Source: DASWLF01 sp963768765 (GTDB taxonomy: Bacteria > Desulfobacterota > Desulfobaccia > Desulfobaccales > 0-14-0-80-60-11). Taken from it: DNA of 64,000 bases. Under the pieces are notes generated by a model that did no database searches, was not told the origin of the DNA, and worked only from the letters and a program-made list of their open reading frames with translations. The stretch spans positions 124,001 through 188,000 of the forward strand of contig CAVYJK010000031.1 of NCBI GenBank assembly GCA_963768765.1, given 5' to 3'. How positions within the stretch are numbered: the stretch's first letter is position 1; each line of letters opens with the position of its first letter. Positions 51,897 to 60,638 of this stretch are shown piece after piece. Position numbers and translations under genes: made by a program.

Positions 51897-52940
51897 CTAC
51901 ACATAGACCACCGGCGGCTCGTCGTTCTTGCGGGCCGTGATTTCGCCGATGACGAAGGCGTGTTCGCCCAAGGCCTGCAGCTGCAGCATAATGTCACCCA
52001 CCAGGTCCTTGTCCACCACCAGGGCCAGGCCGATGCCGTGGTTGAAGGTGCGCAGCATCTCTTCTTCAGGGATGTTGCCCGACTCCTTCAGGAATGGGAA
52101 GATGGGGGGCACCGGCCAGGACTGCCGGTGGAGCACCGCCTGGCAGGTTTTCGGCAGGATGCGGGGCAGGTTGTCGGTGAGGCCGCCGCCGGTGATGTGG
52201 CTGATGCCGCTTAAGGGATAGTCCCGCAAGAGGTTCAGGACGGTTTCCACGTAGATGCGAGTGGGCTTCAAGAGTTCCTCCCCCAGGACGCCCGAAAGCT
52301 GCGGGATCTCATCGGTCACTTTATAGCTGTGGCGCTCGAAGAGGACCTGCCGCACCAGGGAATAGCCGTTGGAGTGGAGCCCGCTGGAGGCGAGGCCGAT
52401 GACCCGGTGGCCCACCGCGATGTCGGAGCCGTCGATGATCTGGTCCCGCTCCACCACCCCCACCACGAAACCGGCCAGGTCGTAGTCGCCGGGCTGATAG
52501 ATGCCGGGCATCTCGGCGGTCTCCCCGCCGATGAGGGAGCAGCGGGCCTGGCGGCACCCATGGGTTATGCCTTCAATGATCTGGATGGCCGTTTCGGGCT
52601 TGAGCGCCCCCATGGCCAGGTAATCCAGGAAGAACAGGGGCGTGGCCCCGTGGACGATGATGTCGTTGGCGCACATGGCCACCAGGTCGATGCCGATGGT
52701 GTCATGGCGGTTCATGAGGATGGCGATCTTGATCTTGGTGCCCACGCCATCGGTGGCGGAGACCAGGACCGGGTCGCGGTATTTTTCCACCCCCAGGTGA
52801 AACAGGCCGCCGAAGGCGCCGATCTCCCCCAGGACGCCGGTGCGGTAGGTGGATTTTACCAGGGGCCGGATGGAGCGGATAAAGGCGTCGGCCTTATCGA
52901 TATCGACCCCGGCCTCCTTATAGGTGCTGATTTCGGCCAT
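51897..52940 (-). CDS. purM: Phosphoribosylformylglycinamidine cyclo-ligase
   Basis: AIR synthetase of purine synthesis. STYKEAGVDIDKADAFI at the start, VSATDGVGTKIKIA, GGETAEMPG and HITGGGLTDNLPRILP are family motifs. With the ATG at 52940 (AAGGGG upstream) it has 347 residues, the usual length; a TTG start seven codons earlier is less likely. The RM island is inserted just beyond its stop. Confidence 0.95.
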   Translation of the reverse strand: MAEISTYKEAGVDIDKADAFIRSIRPLVKSTYRTGVLGEIGAFGGLFHLGVEKYRDPVLVSATDGVGTKIKIAILMNRHDTIGIDLVAMCANDIIVHGATPLFFLDYLAMGALKPETAIQIIEGITHGCRQARCSLIGGETAEMPGIYQPGDYDLAGFVVGVVERDQIIDGSDIAVGHRVIGLASSGLHSNGYSLVRQVLFERHSYKVTDEIPQLSGVLGEELLKPTRIYVETVLNLLRDYPLSGISHITGGGLTDNLPRILPKTCQAVLHRQSWPVPPIFPFLKESGNIPEEEMLRTFNHGIGLALVVDKDLVGDIMLQLQALGEHAFVIGEITARKNDEPPVVYV

Positions 52941-52974
52941 CCCCTTGGTCTCCCCCTTCAAAGAATTTGGGGCA

Positions 52975-53133
52975 TCTGAGTGTCTGTTTCAAATTAAGGA
53001 AACATCGGAAAAGCAGGTTTTTTCCCCCCTTAAAGGGAGGTCAAGAAACCTCTACCCCTTCCCCCTTTAAAGGGGGACTTAACCGGGCGCGGGTCTGAAT
53101 TTATGTCCAGCTAATTATGAAACCTCCACTAGA
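52975..53133. repeat. MITE-like or palindromic element between DUF134 and purM genes
   Basis: One end reads GAGTGTCTGTTTCAAATTA and the other TAATTATGAAACCTCCACTAG, imperfect inverted ends. The centre contains CCCCCCTTAAAGGG and CCCCCTTTAAAGGGGG arms. The layout is similar to the better-preserved 141-base element at 61.8-62.0 kb. Confidence 0.45.
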
Positions 53134-53159
53134 ATAATCGGCTGGCGGAGGTCATCTCC

Positions 53160-53555
53160 TCAACCCTTGCCCTGGTCTCCGGGCTGGGTCTGGCAACTGC
53201 AACAGTCCGGCAAGGCCGCGCCCCCTTCCAGTTCCGACCACTGGCCGCAGCTATCGCACTGCTGCCCCAGGCGGTAGTCTCCCCCCTCGATGCAAATGGC
53301 TTTGCCGTGCGCCAGGGCATCGGCCACGGCCCGGTGGGCCCGGGCCAACATCCTGGTCACCGTGGGGCGGGACACTTGCATCTTCTGGGCCACCTCCTCC
53401 TGGGTCATCTCCAGGAAATCGGCCAGGCGCATGGCTTCCAGCTCATCCACGGTGATTATCATCTGTTCCAGGTTCCTGAGGGGGATGCCCCGGGGTTTGA
53501 AAAAGGTCACCCCCGGCTCCGTCTCCACCCAGCGGCATTTTCTAGGTCTACCCAT
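53160..53555 (-). CDS. DUF134 family DNA-binding protein
   Basis: A 131-residue protein with MGRPRKCRWVETEPGVTFFKP at the start, a sigma70-region-4-like helix-turn-helix (LADFLEMTQEEVAQKMQVSRPTVTRML) and a C-terminal metal-binding tail with CDSCGQW and CCSCQ. This is the DUF134/UPF0251 pattern, common in anaerobes and often near metal or molybdenum genes. Target unknown. It runs convergently away from the next plus-strand gene, sharing a divergent promoter region with the phosphorylase gene. Confidence 0.85.
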   Translation of the reverse strand: MGRPRKCRWVETEPGVTFFKPRGIPLRNLEQMIITVDELEAMRLADFLEMTQEEVAQKMQVSRPTVTRMLARAHRAVADALAHGKAICIEGGDYRLGQQCDSCGQWSELEGGAALPDCCSCQTQPGDQGKG

Positions 53556-53736
53556 TTTAAATTCCCATGAAACGTGATGTTATATATTTAAAGTAAACCG
53601 GAAAACTGTCAAGGGCAAACGAAAATTGGCCTGGAGCGACCCGGTCCACCATTGACGAACCTGAAAAACCTGCTTATGCTATTTGGAACTCTTTAAAGCA
53701 AACCGACCGAACCCAGGCGTCGGGGAAAGAAAAATC

Positions 53737-54567
53737 TTGCTGAACCAGAATTACTCGGAGCAGGTGGAGGAATGCGCCCGGTTCCTCGCTCCCCGGCTGC
53801 AGAGCCCGCCGGAGTGGGGCATTATCCTGGGCACCGGCCAGGGGCTGTGGGCCTCCATGCTAAAGGACGGTGCATCTCTCCCCTTTGAGGCGCTGCCGCA
53901 CTTCCCTCCGGCCACCAGCCCCAGCCACCATGGGCGCCTGGTTTGGGGCCGGGCGGCCGGCCGCATGGTCATGCTCTGCCAGGGCCGCTTCCACGCTTAC
54001 GAAGGCTACACCCTGCGCCAGGTGACCTTTCCGGTGCGGCTGATGGCCTCCCTGGGGGTGAAGACCCTGGTCCTCACCAACGCCGCGGGCGGCCTCAATC
54101 CCCACTTCCGGCCCGGCGAGTTGATGCTCATCTGCGATCATATCAATTTTATCGGGGACAACCCCCTGGTGGGACCCAACCTGGATGCCTGGGGGCCCCG
54201 GTTCCCGGACCTGAGCCGGGTCTATGACCAGGGCTTGCGAGATTTGGCGGAGGAAGTGGCCCGCCGTCAGGGCACGGTGCTACGCAAAGGGGTCTATGTG
54301 GCGGTCAAGGGCCCCAGCCTGGAGACCCCGGCTGAGACCCGCTTTTTGCGGCTGATGGGCGCCGATGCGGTGGGCATGTCCACCGTGCCCGAAGCCATCT
54401 GTGCGGTGCACGCGGGGCTCAGGGTCCTGGGAATTTCGGTGCTCAGCAACCTCAACCTCCCGGACGCCATGGCCCCCATTGCCATCGAGGACATCATCGC
54501 CACCGTGGCCCGGGCCGAGCCCCGATTAGTGGACTTGCTCTTGGGGATAATGCAAGAGGGTACTTAG
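53737..54567 (+). CDS. Purine nucleoside phosphorylase
   Basis: Cleaves purine nucleosides with phosphate. The family hexamer/trimer enzyme has WGIILGTGQG, SHHGRLVWG (phosphate-binding His), NAAGGLNP and MSTVPEAICAVHAGLRVLGIS with the purine-binding region. Start taken at TTG with GGGGAAAG upstream; an in-frame TTG 18 codons earlier has no ribosome site. Whether it prefers inosine/guanosine or methylthio-nucleosides cannot be decided. Salvage role alongside purM and purC in the window. Confidence 0.88.
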   Translation: MLNQNYSEQVEECARFLAPRLQSPPEWGIILGTGQGLWASMLKDGASLPFEALPHFPPATSPSHHGRLVWGRAAGRMVMLCQGRFHAYEGYTLRQVTFPVRLMASLGVKTLVLTNAAGGLNPHFRPGELMLICDHINFIGDNPLVGPNLDAWGPRFPDLSRVYDQGLRDLAEEVARRQGTVLRKGVYVAVKGPSLETPAETRFLRLMGADAVGMSTVPEAICAVHAGLRVLGISVLSNLNLPDAMAPIAIEDIIATVARAEPRLVDLLLGIMQEGT

Positions 54568-54570
54568 AGG

Positions 54571-54840
54571 TTAACCCTTCTTCTTGCCGGGCCGTTTGGG
54601 CTTCTTGGCGGCCTTGGCGGGCGTCTGGGCGGACGGCGCGGCCTTAGGCGCCGGCGGCGCAGCCTTGGGCGAAGGGACAGACGCAGGAGTTGATGGCGGC
54701 ATGGGAGCCCCAAAAGGCTCCAGGACATAAACCCGCTGCTTCGGGGGGAGATTATCCAGGGAATGCCCGCAAACAGGACAGACCCGCAAAGAAAGGGGAT
54801 TTTTCGCTTGACACCCCGGGCATTTCAACCGCAGCCCCAT
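54571..54840 (-). CDS. Zinc-ribbon protein with Pro/Ala/Lys tail
   Basis: An 89-residue protein with an N-terminal CPGCQAKNPLSLRVCPVCG zinc ribbon and a low-complexity Pro/Ala then Lys-rich tail ending RPGKKKG. The tail suggests nucleic-acid or ribosome contact. It is convergent with the phosphorylase gene (four-base gap) and divergent from ridA. Confidence 0.6.
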   Translation of the reverse strand: MGLRLKCPGCQAKNPLSLRVCPVCGHSLDNLPPKQRVYVLEPFGAPMPPSTPASVPSPKAAPPAPKAAPSAQTPAKAAKKPKRPGKKKG

Positions 54841-54957
54841 CGCTATCCTCCTGAGGTTTTCCTAAACCATTAGCAAAAGTAGAAGGATTCTTCAAGTCTT
54901 TTATGGCGGTTGAGGAGGCGGGACAATTTTCCACTACCACATCGAGAGGAAACCGAG

Positions 54958-55350
54958 ATGAAAAAAGTCGTCATTGCTACGGATCAAGCCCCGGCCCCCA
55001 GCGGGGCCTATACCCAGGCCCTGGCCGTGGGTCCCTTTGTGTTCGTCTCCGGCCAGATCCCCCTGGACGCCCGGGGGCGCCTGGTGGAAGGCGACATCGT
55101 GATCCAGACCTGCCAGGTCATCGCTAATTTAAAGGCGGTCCTGTCCGCCGCGGGGCTTACCTTGAAGGACGTGGTCAAGACCACCGTCTTCCTGGCGGAC
55201 CTGGCCGATTTCCCGGAGTTTAACCGGGCTTACGGCGAGTTTTTCCAGCAGCATCCCCCGGCCCGCACCACCATCCAGGCCGCGGGCCTGCCCCGGGGGG
55301 TGTCGGTGGAAATCGACGCCATCGCCGCGAAGAGGGAATGGCCGCAATAG
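54958..55350 (+). CDS. ridA: RidA family enamine/imine deaminase
   Basis: A 130-residue trimeric deaminase that removes reactive imines from PLP-enzyme reactions. APAPSGAYTQALAVGPFVFVSGQIPLD near the start, FPEFNRAYGEFF and the catalytic-site Arg in PARTTIQAAGLPRGVSVEIDAIA are all present. ATG follows GAGAGGA. Confidence 0.93.
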   Translation: MKKVVIATDQAPAPSGAYTQALAVGPFVFVSGQIPLDARGRLVEGDIVIQTCQVIANLKAVLSAAGLTLKDVVKTTVFLADLADFPEFNRAYGEFFQQHPPARTTIQAAGLPRGVSVEIDAIAAKREWPQ

Positions 55351-55455
55351 TTAAACGAAGGTCGATGCGGCAACTGAAGGCAGACGGGGTGAAGGGTAAT
55401 GGCGAAGGCGGGTTTACTTCGGTCCTTGCCCGGCGCCGGGAAAGGAAAACTTAAA

Positions 55456-55495
55456 ACCTCCCCTGAAATCCCCCTCTTGGAAGGGGGATTTCATT
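55456..55495. repeat. CCCCCTCTT/AAGGGGG palindrome
   Basis: AATCCCCCTCTTGG and AAGGGGGATTT form a short hairpin, a member of the same family as 1.4 and 43.5 kb. The rest of the 235-base gap between ridA and the next gene includes a GGCGGCGGGGAGACGCCTG element and no gene. Confidence 0.5.
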
Positions 55496-55585
55496 GGGGG
55501 GAATCTTCAGCCAACGGCTTACCCTGGCCACCACACGGACGGCGGCGGGGAGACGCCTGGCTCACCCGACCTCTTCACCAGCGTC

Positions 55586-55972
55586 TCATTTGAAGGCCGA
55601 TGCGGCCCTGTCATAGGCCTTTTCCATTTCTTCCATGGCCTGGTCCATCTTTTGCTTGGCCTTTTTCCAGGCCTCGCCGGTGGCGGATTTTAGCTCCGCC
55701 AGGTCTTTCTTGGCCGCTTCCTCTTTCTTTTGCAGTTCGGCCATGCCCTCATTGTATTTCTTCTGCATCTCCGCCACCTGCTCATCAGACTTCTTTTTCA
55801 ACTCAGCCATCTTGCCATCGAACCTGGCTTTCATTTCGCCCATCTTTTTCTCCATCTGTTCAATCTGGGCGCCCACCTTCTTTTGGAATTGCTCTTGCGA
55901 AGACTCGGCCCTGGCGCAGCCGGTGGTAATGAGTAAAAAAGCCATGGCAATGATAAATCCCAACCTTTTCAT
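55586..55972 (-). CDS. Coiled-coil lipoprotein
   Basis: A 128-residue predicted lipoprotein. The signal peptide is MKRLGFIIAMAFLLITTGC with the lipidated Cys last, followed by a long charged heptad region (EQMEKKMGEMKARFDGKMAEL). Probably membrane-attached and oligomeric. It is the second of a pair of coiled-coil genes, with a soluble relative just upstream. Confidence 0.7.
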   Translation of the reverse strand: MKRLGFIIAMAFLLITTGCARAESSQEQFQKKVGAQIEQMEKKMGEMKARFDGKMAELKKKSDEQVAEMQKKYNEGMAELQKKEEAAKKDLAELKSATGEAWKKAKQKMDQAMEEMEKAYDRAASAFK

Positions 55973-56056
55973 GAGGCCACCCTCCAAGGGGATTTTCTGC
56001 TGGAGATTCTCCCACCCGACGAATCATGCAGATTCAGGCGAGGTTAAGACCCCGGG

Positions 56057-56344
56057 TTAGCGAAACTTCCCTTTGACGCTTTCCCACTTGTGCTTCAAAT
56101 CTTCCATGGTCTTTTCCGAGGCCGCTTTGAGGCTTTCCCATTTCTCGGCGCCGGCCGCCTTGATTTCTTTCAACTTCTGCTGGGCCGCTTCCTTCCTGGC
56201 TTTGAGGTCGTCGATCTCCCGGTACATCTTGATCTTGGCGTCAGCCGTAGCCTTGTCGGCCTTGGCCTTCAGTTCCTCGAGTTTTGCGGACCACTGCTTC
56301 AGCTGGGCCTCCAGCTTTTCCTGATAGGCTTCTTTCAGTCCCAT
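56057..56344 (-). CDS. Soluble coiled-coil stress-type protein
   Basis: A 95-residue charged helical protein (LKEAYQEKLEAQLKQWSAKLEEL; KWESLKAASEKTMEDLKHKWESVKG) resembling the sll1863-like coiled-coil stress proteins. The start at MGLKEAY is preferred over an upstream Met with a hydrophobic stretch. It lies upstream of the lipoprotein gene on the same strand. Confidence 0.6.
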   Translation of the reverse strand: MGLKEAYQEKLEAQLKQWSAKLEELKAKADKATADAKIKMYREIDDLKARKEAAQQKLKEIKAAGAEKWESLKAASEKTMEDLKHKWESVKGKFR

Positions 56345-56491
56345 GATGGTCTCCTCATTCAGGGCGATGGCTAAGAATCTGGTAATCATCTTGAGGCACC
56401 GAGTCAAGGAAACCGCGCCGATTCTAGACTCCTGCGCCTTCGCCTGGGGGTTACACGATCAGCTACCTTTGAGAGGCGTGATTACGGGGCC

Positions 56492-59400
56492 TTAGGAGGA
56501 ACCGGAGGTCCGGCGAGACTCCAGGAGATAATAGATCACCGGCACCACCACCAGGGTGAAGGTGGTGGAGGCGAAGAGGCCGAAGATGAAGGACCAGGCC
56601 AGGCCCGAGAAGATGGGGTCCAGGGTGATGACCCAGGAGCCGAACATGGCCGCCAGGGCCGTAAGCAGGATGGGCCTAAATCTGACGGCGCCGGAGCGCA
56701 GGACTGCCTCCTCTAACGAAAAACCCCGGTCCAGGTGGTGGTGGATGAAGTCGATGAGGATGATGGAGTTGCGCACCACGATGCCCGCCAGGGCGATCAT
56801 GCCGATCATGGCGGTGGCGGTGAAATAGATGGGGTTGGCGTAGCCTGCTACCTTCCCGGCGAAGATGGCGTTCAGCAGGGCGAATCCGGGCATCACCCCG
56901 ATCATGGTAAGCGGGATGGCCACCATGATCACCAGGGGCATGGTGTAGGACCCGGTCTGCAACACCAGCAGGATGTAGATGCCGATGAGGGCCCCGGCAA
57001 AGGCTATTCCCAAGTCCCGGAAGACCTGCACCGTGATCTTCCACTCTCCTTCCCCGGCATAGTTCACCCGGTAGCCGGGGGGCGGCGGCTGCCGGGAGGT
57101 GTCCCCCCTCAGGTCCAGGATGGCGTTCACGGGGCTTTGGCCCGCGGTGTTGCCGGTGACGTACACCAGGCGCTCCAGGTTTTTCCGGGTAATGGACTTG
57201 GGGGCCACGTCCAGGTCGAAGCGCCCCAACTCCTGCAAGGGCACCATCCCGCCTTTGGGGTTTTTGAAATAGAGCTGCCCCAGGCTCAGGGTGGAGGAGC
57301 GCCGGGCCACGGGCCAGCGCAGGAAGATCTCCAGGGGCAGGCGCTCCGTGGGGTCATGGACCCGGCCCACCGCTTCCCCGGCCTCGGCCAGGGCCAGGCC
57401 CCGGGCGATCTGGGATTCGCTCAGACCGCTCAGGGCCGCCTTCTGCCGGTCCACCAGGAAACGGAAGCGGGGCTCTTCGGTGGCCACCGAGGTGTCCACG
57501 TCCACCACGCCCCGGGTCTTCAGGAAGAATCGCTTGAGGCGCTCCGCTTCCCGGATGATCCCGGCGTAAGAGGAGCCGGGGGGGCCGTAGACTTCCGCCA
57601 CCAGGGTTTGCAGGTCCGGCGGCCCCGGCGGCACTTCCACGATTTTGAGCCGGACCTTGTGCTTGAGGGCAATCTCCTCCAAGGCCGGGCGGATCCACAG
57701 GGTGATGGCATGGGAGGCGGAGGCCCTTCTTTCCTTCCCGGCCAGGTTGACCCGGATCTGCCCCACCCAGGGGCCCCGCATCAGGTAGTAATGGCGCACC
57801 AGGCCGTTGAAATCGATGGGCGCCCCTACCCCGGCAAAGGTCACCACATTGTCCACCTCCGAGACCGTGGCGAGATAGCGCCCCAAGTCCTGCAAGGCCT
57901 CCTGGGTGCCCTCCAGGGGGGTGTCGTTGGGCAGGTCCGCCACCACGAGAAAATCGTTTTTGTTGTCAAAGGGCAGCATCTTCAGCGGCACCAGCCCCAG
58001 GACCGGCAGGGCCACGGAGACGAGAAACAACCCCACCACCGTTAGGAGAAACAGGCGGCTCAGGCGGCGGCTTTCCAACAGGGGCGTCATGGTGCGGGTG
58101 TAGGCCCGGTAAATCCAGGTCTCTTCCAGAACGAAGGGTTTTTCCTCTTTGCCGTATTCTTTTTTCAACAGGTGGTAGGTGGCCCAGGGCGTCACCGTGA
58201 AGGCGATAGCCAGGCTCATGAGCATGGCCAGGGGCACGTTCAGCGGCATGGGACGCATGTAGGGGCCCATCATGCCGGTGACGAAAAACATGGGGATGAA
58301 GCTGATGATTACGGTGAAGGTGGCCAGGATGGTGGGGGCCCGCACTTCGTCCACCGCCATCAGGGTGGCCGTGAGCGGCGGATGCTGCCTGAGCTGGAAG
58401 TGGCGGTGGATGTTTTCCACATCGATGATGGGGTCGTCCACTAAGAGGCCCAGGGAGAGGATGAGGGCAAAGAGGGTTACCCGGTTGATGGTGTAGCCGA
58501 AGAGCATGTTGCCGGTCAAGGTGATGGCCAGGACCAACGGCACCGCCAGGGCCACGATGAGGGCCTCCCGCCACCCCAGGAAGAGGGTTAAAAGCACGGT
58601 GATGGAGAGCACCGCGATGAGGAGTTCCCGGATGAGTTCGTTGACCTTCTCGTTGGCCGTCTTGCCGTAGTCCCGGGTGACCTTGACCCTGATGTTGGGG
58701 GGGATCACCTCTTTTTGCAGTTCAGCCACCTTGGCCAGCAGCCCTTCGGCCACGGTCACCGCGTTGGTGCCGGTGCGCTTGGCAAAGGCCATGGTGACCG
58801 CAGGATAAAACTGGCCCCGTTTGAACCCGTGCTCCTCGGCGGCGGGGCCGAAGGCGATGCGGCTCAGCTCCACCGGCTCCTCGGGGCCGTCCACCACCTG
58901 GGCCACGTCCTTGACGTAGACGGGTTTGCCCTGGTGCAGCCCCACCAACAGATCCGAAACCTCGTCGGCGGATTTCAGGAAAGGCCCGGCCTCCACCAGG
59001 TACTCCCGGCCCTGGCGGGAGAAATGCCCGGCCGGCAGATTGACGTTGCTCACCTCCAGGGCCTGGACCAGGGCCCCCAGGTCCAGGTTATGCCCCGCCA
59101 GGCGCACGGGGTCGGGGATGACCCGCACCTGGCGCTTGCGGCCCGCCACCACGTAGGAGCGGGCCGTGTCCGGAATGCTCTGCAGGCGGTGCAGCAACTC
59201 GTCCGCCACCCGGCGCAGTCCGTAATCGTCCGCGGTGTCGCTGTACAGGGTCAGAGTGACGATGGGCACGTCGTTGATGTTCATGGGCTTGACCACCCAG
59301 CCCGCCACGCCCTGCGGCACCTGGTCGATGTTGGAGAAGACCTTGTTGTAGACCTTGAAGAGGCTGGTCTCCAGGTTCTCCCCCACCTTGAACTTGGCGG

Positions 59401-59710
59401 TGACCACCGCGAAGGAGTCCCGGGCCTGGGAATAGAGGTCCTCCAGGCCCTCTATCTCCCACAATTTTTTTTCCAGATTGATGACCACCAGATTTTCCAC
59501 TTCCTGGGGCGAGGCGCCGGGGAAGCGGATGAGGATGTCCACCATGGGCACCTTGATCTGGGGGTCTTCTTCCCGGGGAGTGTAGAGCAGGGCCGCCACC
59601 CCGGCCAGCAGGCTCACCAGGATGATGATGGTGGGCAGCTTGGAAAGGAGAAAGACCTTGACCAGGCGGGCGGTGAGACCGAGATGGACTTCTTCGGGTG
59701 GTTGGGCCAT
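56492..59710 (-). CDS. RND efflux transporter permease
   Basis: A 1072-residue inner-membrane transporter of the HAE1/AcrB-like group. Membrane helix 1 is near 20-40, LGLLVDDPIIDVENIHRHF around helix 4 keeps the proton-relay Asp pair, and LRSGAVRFRPILLTALAAMFG is the family signature near the C-terminus. Two large periplasmic loops are present. No membrane-fusion or outer-membrane channel gene is adjacent on either side; upstream lies an A/T-rich small gene. Substrate unknown. Confidence 0.9.
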   Translation of the reverse strand: MAQPPEEVHLGLTARLVKVFLLSKLPTIIILVSLLAGVAALLYTPREEDPQIKVPMVDILIRFPGASPQEVENLVVINLEKKLWEIEGLEDLYSQARDSFAVVTAKFKVGENLETSLFKVYNKVFSNIDQVPQGVAGWVVKPMNINDVPIVTLTLYSDTADDYGLRRVADELLHRLQSIPDTARSYVVAGRKRQVRVIPDPVRLAGHNLDLGALVQALEVSNVNLPAGHFSRQGREYLVEAGPFLKSADEVSDLLVGLHQGKPVYVKDVAQVVDGPEEPVELSRIAFGPAAEEHGFKRGQFYPAVTMAFAKRTGTNAVTVAEGLLAKVAELQKEVIPPNIRVKVTRDYGKTANEKVNELIRELLIAVLSITVLLTLFLGWREALIVALAVPLVLAITLTGNMLFGYTINRVTLFALILSLGLLVDDPIIDVENIHRHFQLRQHPPLTATLMAVDEVRAPTILATFTVIISFIPMFFVTGMMGPYMRPMPLNVPLAMLMSLAIAFTVTPWATYHLLKKEYGKEEKPFVLEETWIYRAYTRTMTPLLESRRLSRLFLLTVVGLFLVSVALPVLGLVPLKMLPFDNKNDFLVVADLPNDTPLEGTQEALQDLGRYLATVSEVDNVVTFAGVGAPIDFNGLVRHYYLMRGPWVGQIRVNLAGKERRASASHAITLWIRPALEEIALKHKVRLKIVEVPPGPPDLQTLVAEVYGPPGSSYAGIIREAERLKRFFLKTRGVVDVDTSVATEEPRFRFLVDRQKAALSGLSESQIARGLALAEAGEAVGRVHDPTERLPLEIFLRWPVARRSSTLSLGQLYFKNPKGGMVPLQELGRFDLDVAPKSITRKNLERLVYVTGNTAGQSPVNAILDLRGDTSRQPPPPGYRVNYAGEGEWKITVQVFRDLGIAFAGALIGIYILLVLQTGSYTMPLVIMVAIPLTMIGVMPGFALLNAIFAGKVAGYANPIYFTATAMIGMIALAGIVVRNSIILIDFIHHHLDRGFSLEEAVLRSGAVRFRPILLTALAAMFGSWVITLDPIFSGLAWSFIFGLFASTTFTLVVVPVIYYLLESRRTSGSS

Positions 59711-59765
59711 GGCGGTTTGAGTTTTACTAAGAAAAATGTAGGGTGGGCACTGCCCACCATATCTT

Positions 59766-60239
59766 CTATTTCCAGGTTTTAAATTTCAAATATGGAGAAA
59801 AAATTCCTATTAACTCGGGTAATTGGCTAATCAGCCATCTCAATAGTTCTGATTTCGTCTTTATTAAGTTGGACCGTTGTTCACCTTTAGGCATGTCTCG
59901 TATTTCTTCCCCGATTGTCAAAAGACCAAGCGCCTTTTGGTCAATTTCTTTTAAATAACTAACAATGTCATCCTTAAATAAGAAAACTTTATTTTGGGTC
60001 TCCGCTCTAAATTGGGATAGTTTATCCAAATTAGTTAATTTGCCCTCCGTCATAATATAGGTCAAGAATGATTGTACCCCTTTATAAATAGCAAAGCGCT
60101 TTTCGAATAAATCAAGTTTTAATTTTTCGTTTGCTAATTTAAATTGCAGATATGCTACAAAAACTACAAGTATAGCAACAATGATTGTCAAACTAGTTAA
60201 AATATGCTCTATTTTTATTGTTAAGTCAAATGAGGCCAT
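59766..60239 (-). CDS. A/T-rich single-pass membrane protein
   Basis: A 157-residue protein with a membrane helix near residues 12-35 (ILTSLTIIVAILVVFVAYLQF) and a helical cytosolic part (LFEKRFAIYKGVQSFLTYI). Its organisation (N-terminal helix, then charged helices) resembles the 23.2 kb island protein, but the sequences are not obviously related. A/T-rich composition suggests transfer. Flanked by GTAGGGTGGGC-type palindromes. Function unknown. Confidence 0.55.
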   Translation of the reverse strand: MASFDLTIKIEHILTSLTIIVAILVVFVAYLQFKLANEKLKLDLFEKRFAIYKGVQSFLTYIMTEGKLTNLDKLSQFRAETQNKVFLFKDDIVSYLKEIDQKALGLLTIGEEIRDMPKGEQRSNLIKTKSELLRWLISQLPELIGIFSPYLKFKTWK

Positions 60240-60638
60240 CTTGCGGACCTAGGACGAATTTACTTTTTAAAAGGTGGCACAGGCGTCTCGCCTGGGCAGG
60301 CTCCTTCTAACGGCTCATGACACCTGCGCGTTTAAAGCGAAGAACAATGATAGGGAACAAAATATACGGTGGGCGGTGCCCACCCTACATTTTTTCTCGT
60401 TCCCAAGCTTGGCTTGGGGACGCCATTACCCGCCAAGATTTGCTTGGCATAGAGAAGGCCCCAAGCGAAGCTTGGGTCATAATTTGGTTCCCAAGCTCAG
60501 CTTGGGAACCAGAAAACGACGCGACAACCCCCTTGTTAAGCGACAAAGTTGCAGTCAGGCGGATATTATTGTAGGGGTGGACCCGCGTGTCCGCCCGTTT
60601 TAGGGCGCACACATGGGTGCGCCCCTACGACCGCCATT
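60240..60638. repeat. Repeat cluster in the gap before fabD
   Basis: In order: GGCACAGGCGTCTCGCCTGGGC, a GTGGGCGGTGCCCAC-type palindrome, CGTTCCCAAGCTTGGCTTGGGG, GGTTCCCAAGCTCAGCTTGGGAACC (two arms), and GTAGGGGTGGACCC...GTGCGCCCCTAC, an almost identical copy of the unit before recA. No gene is supported in these 400 bases. Confidence 0.65.
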
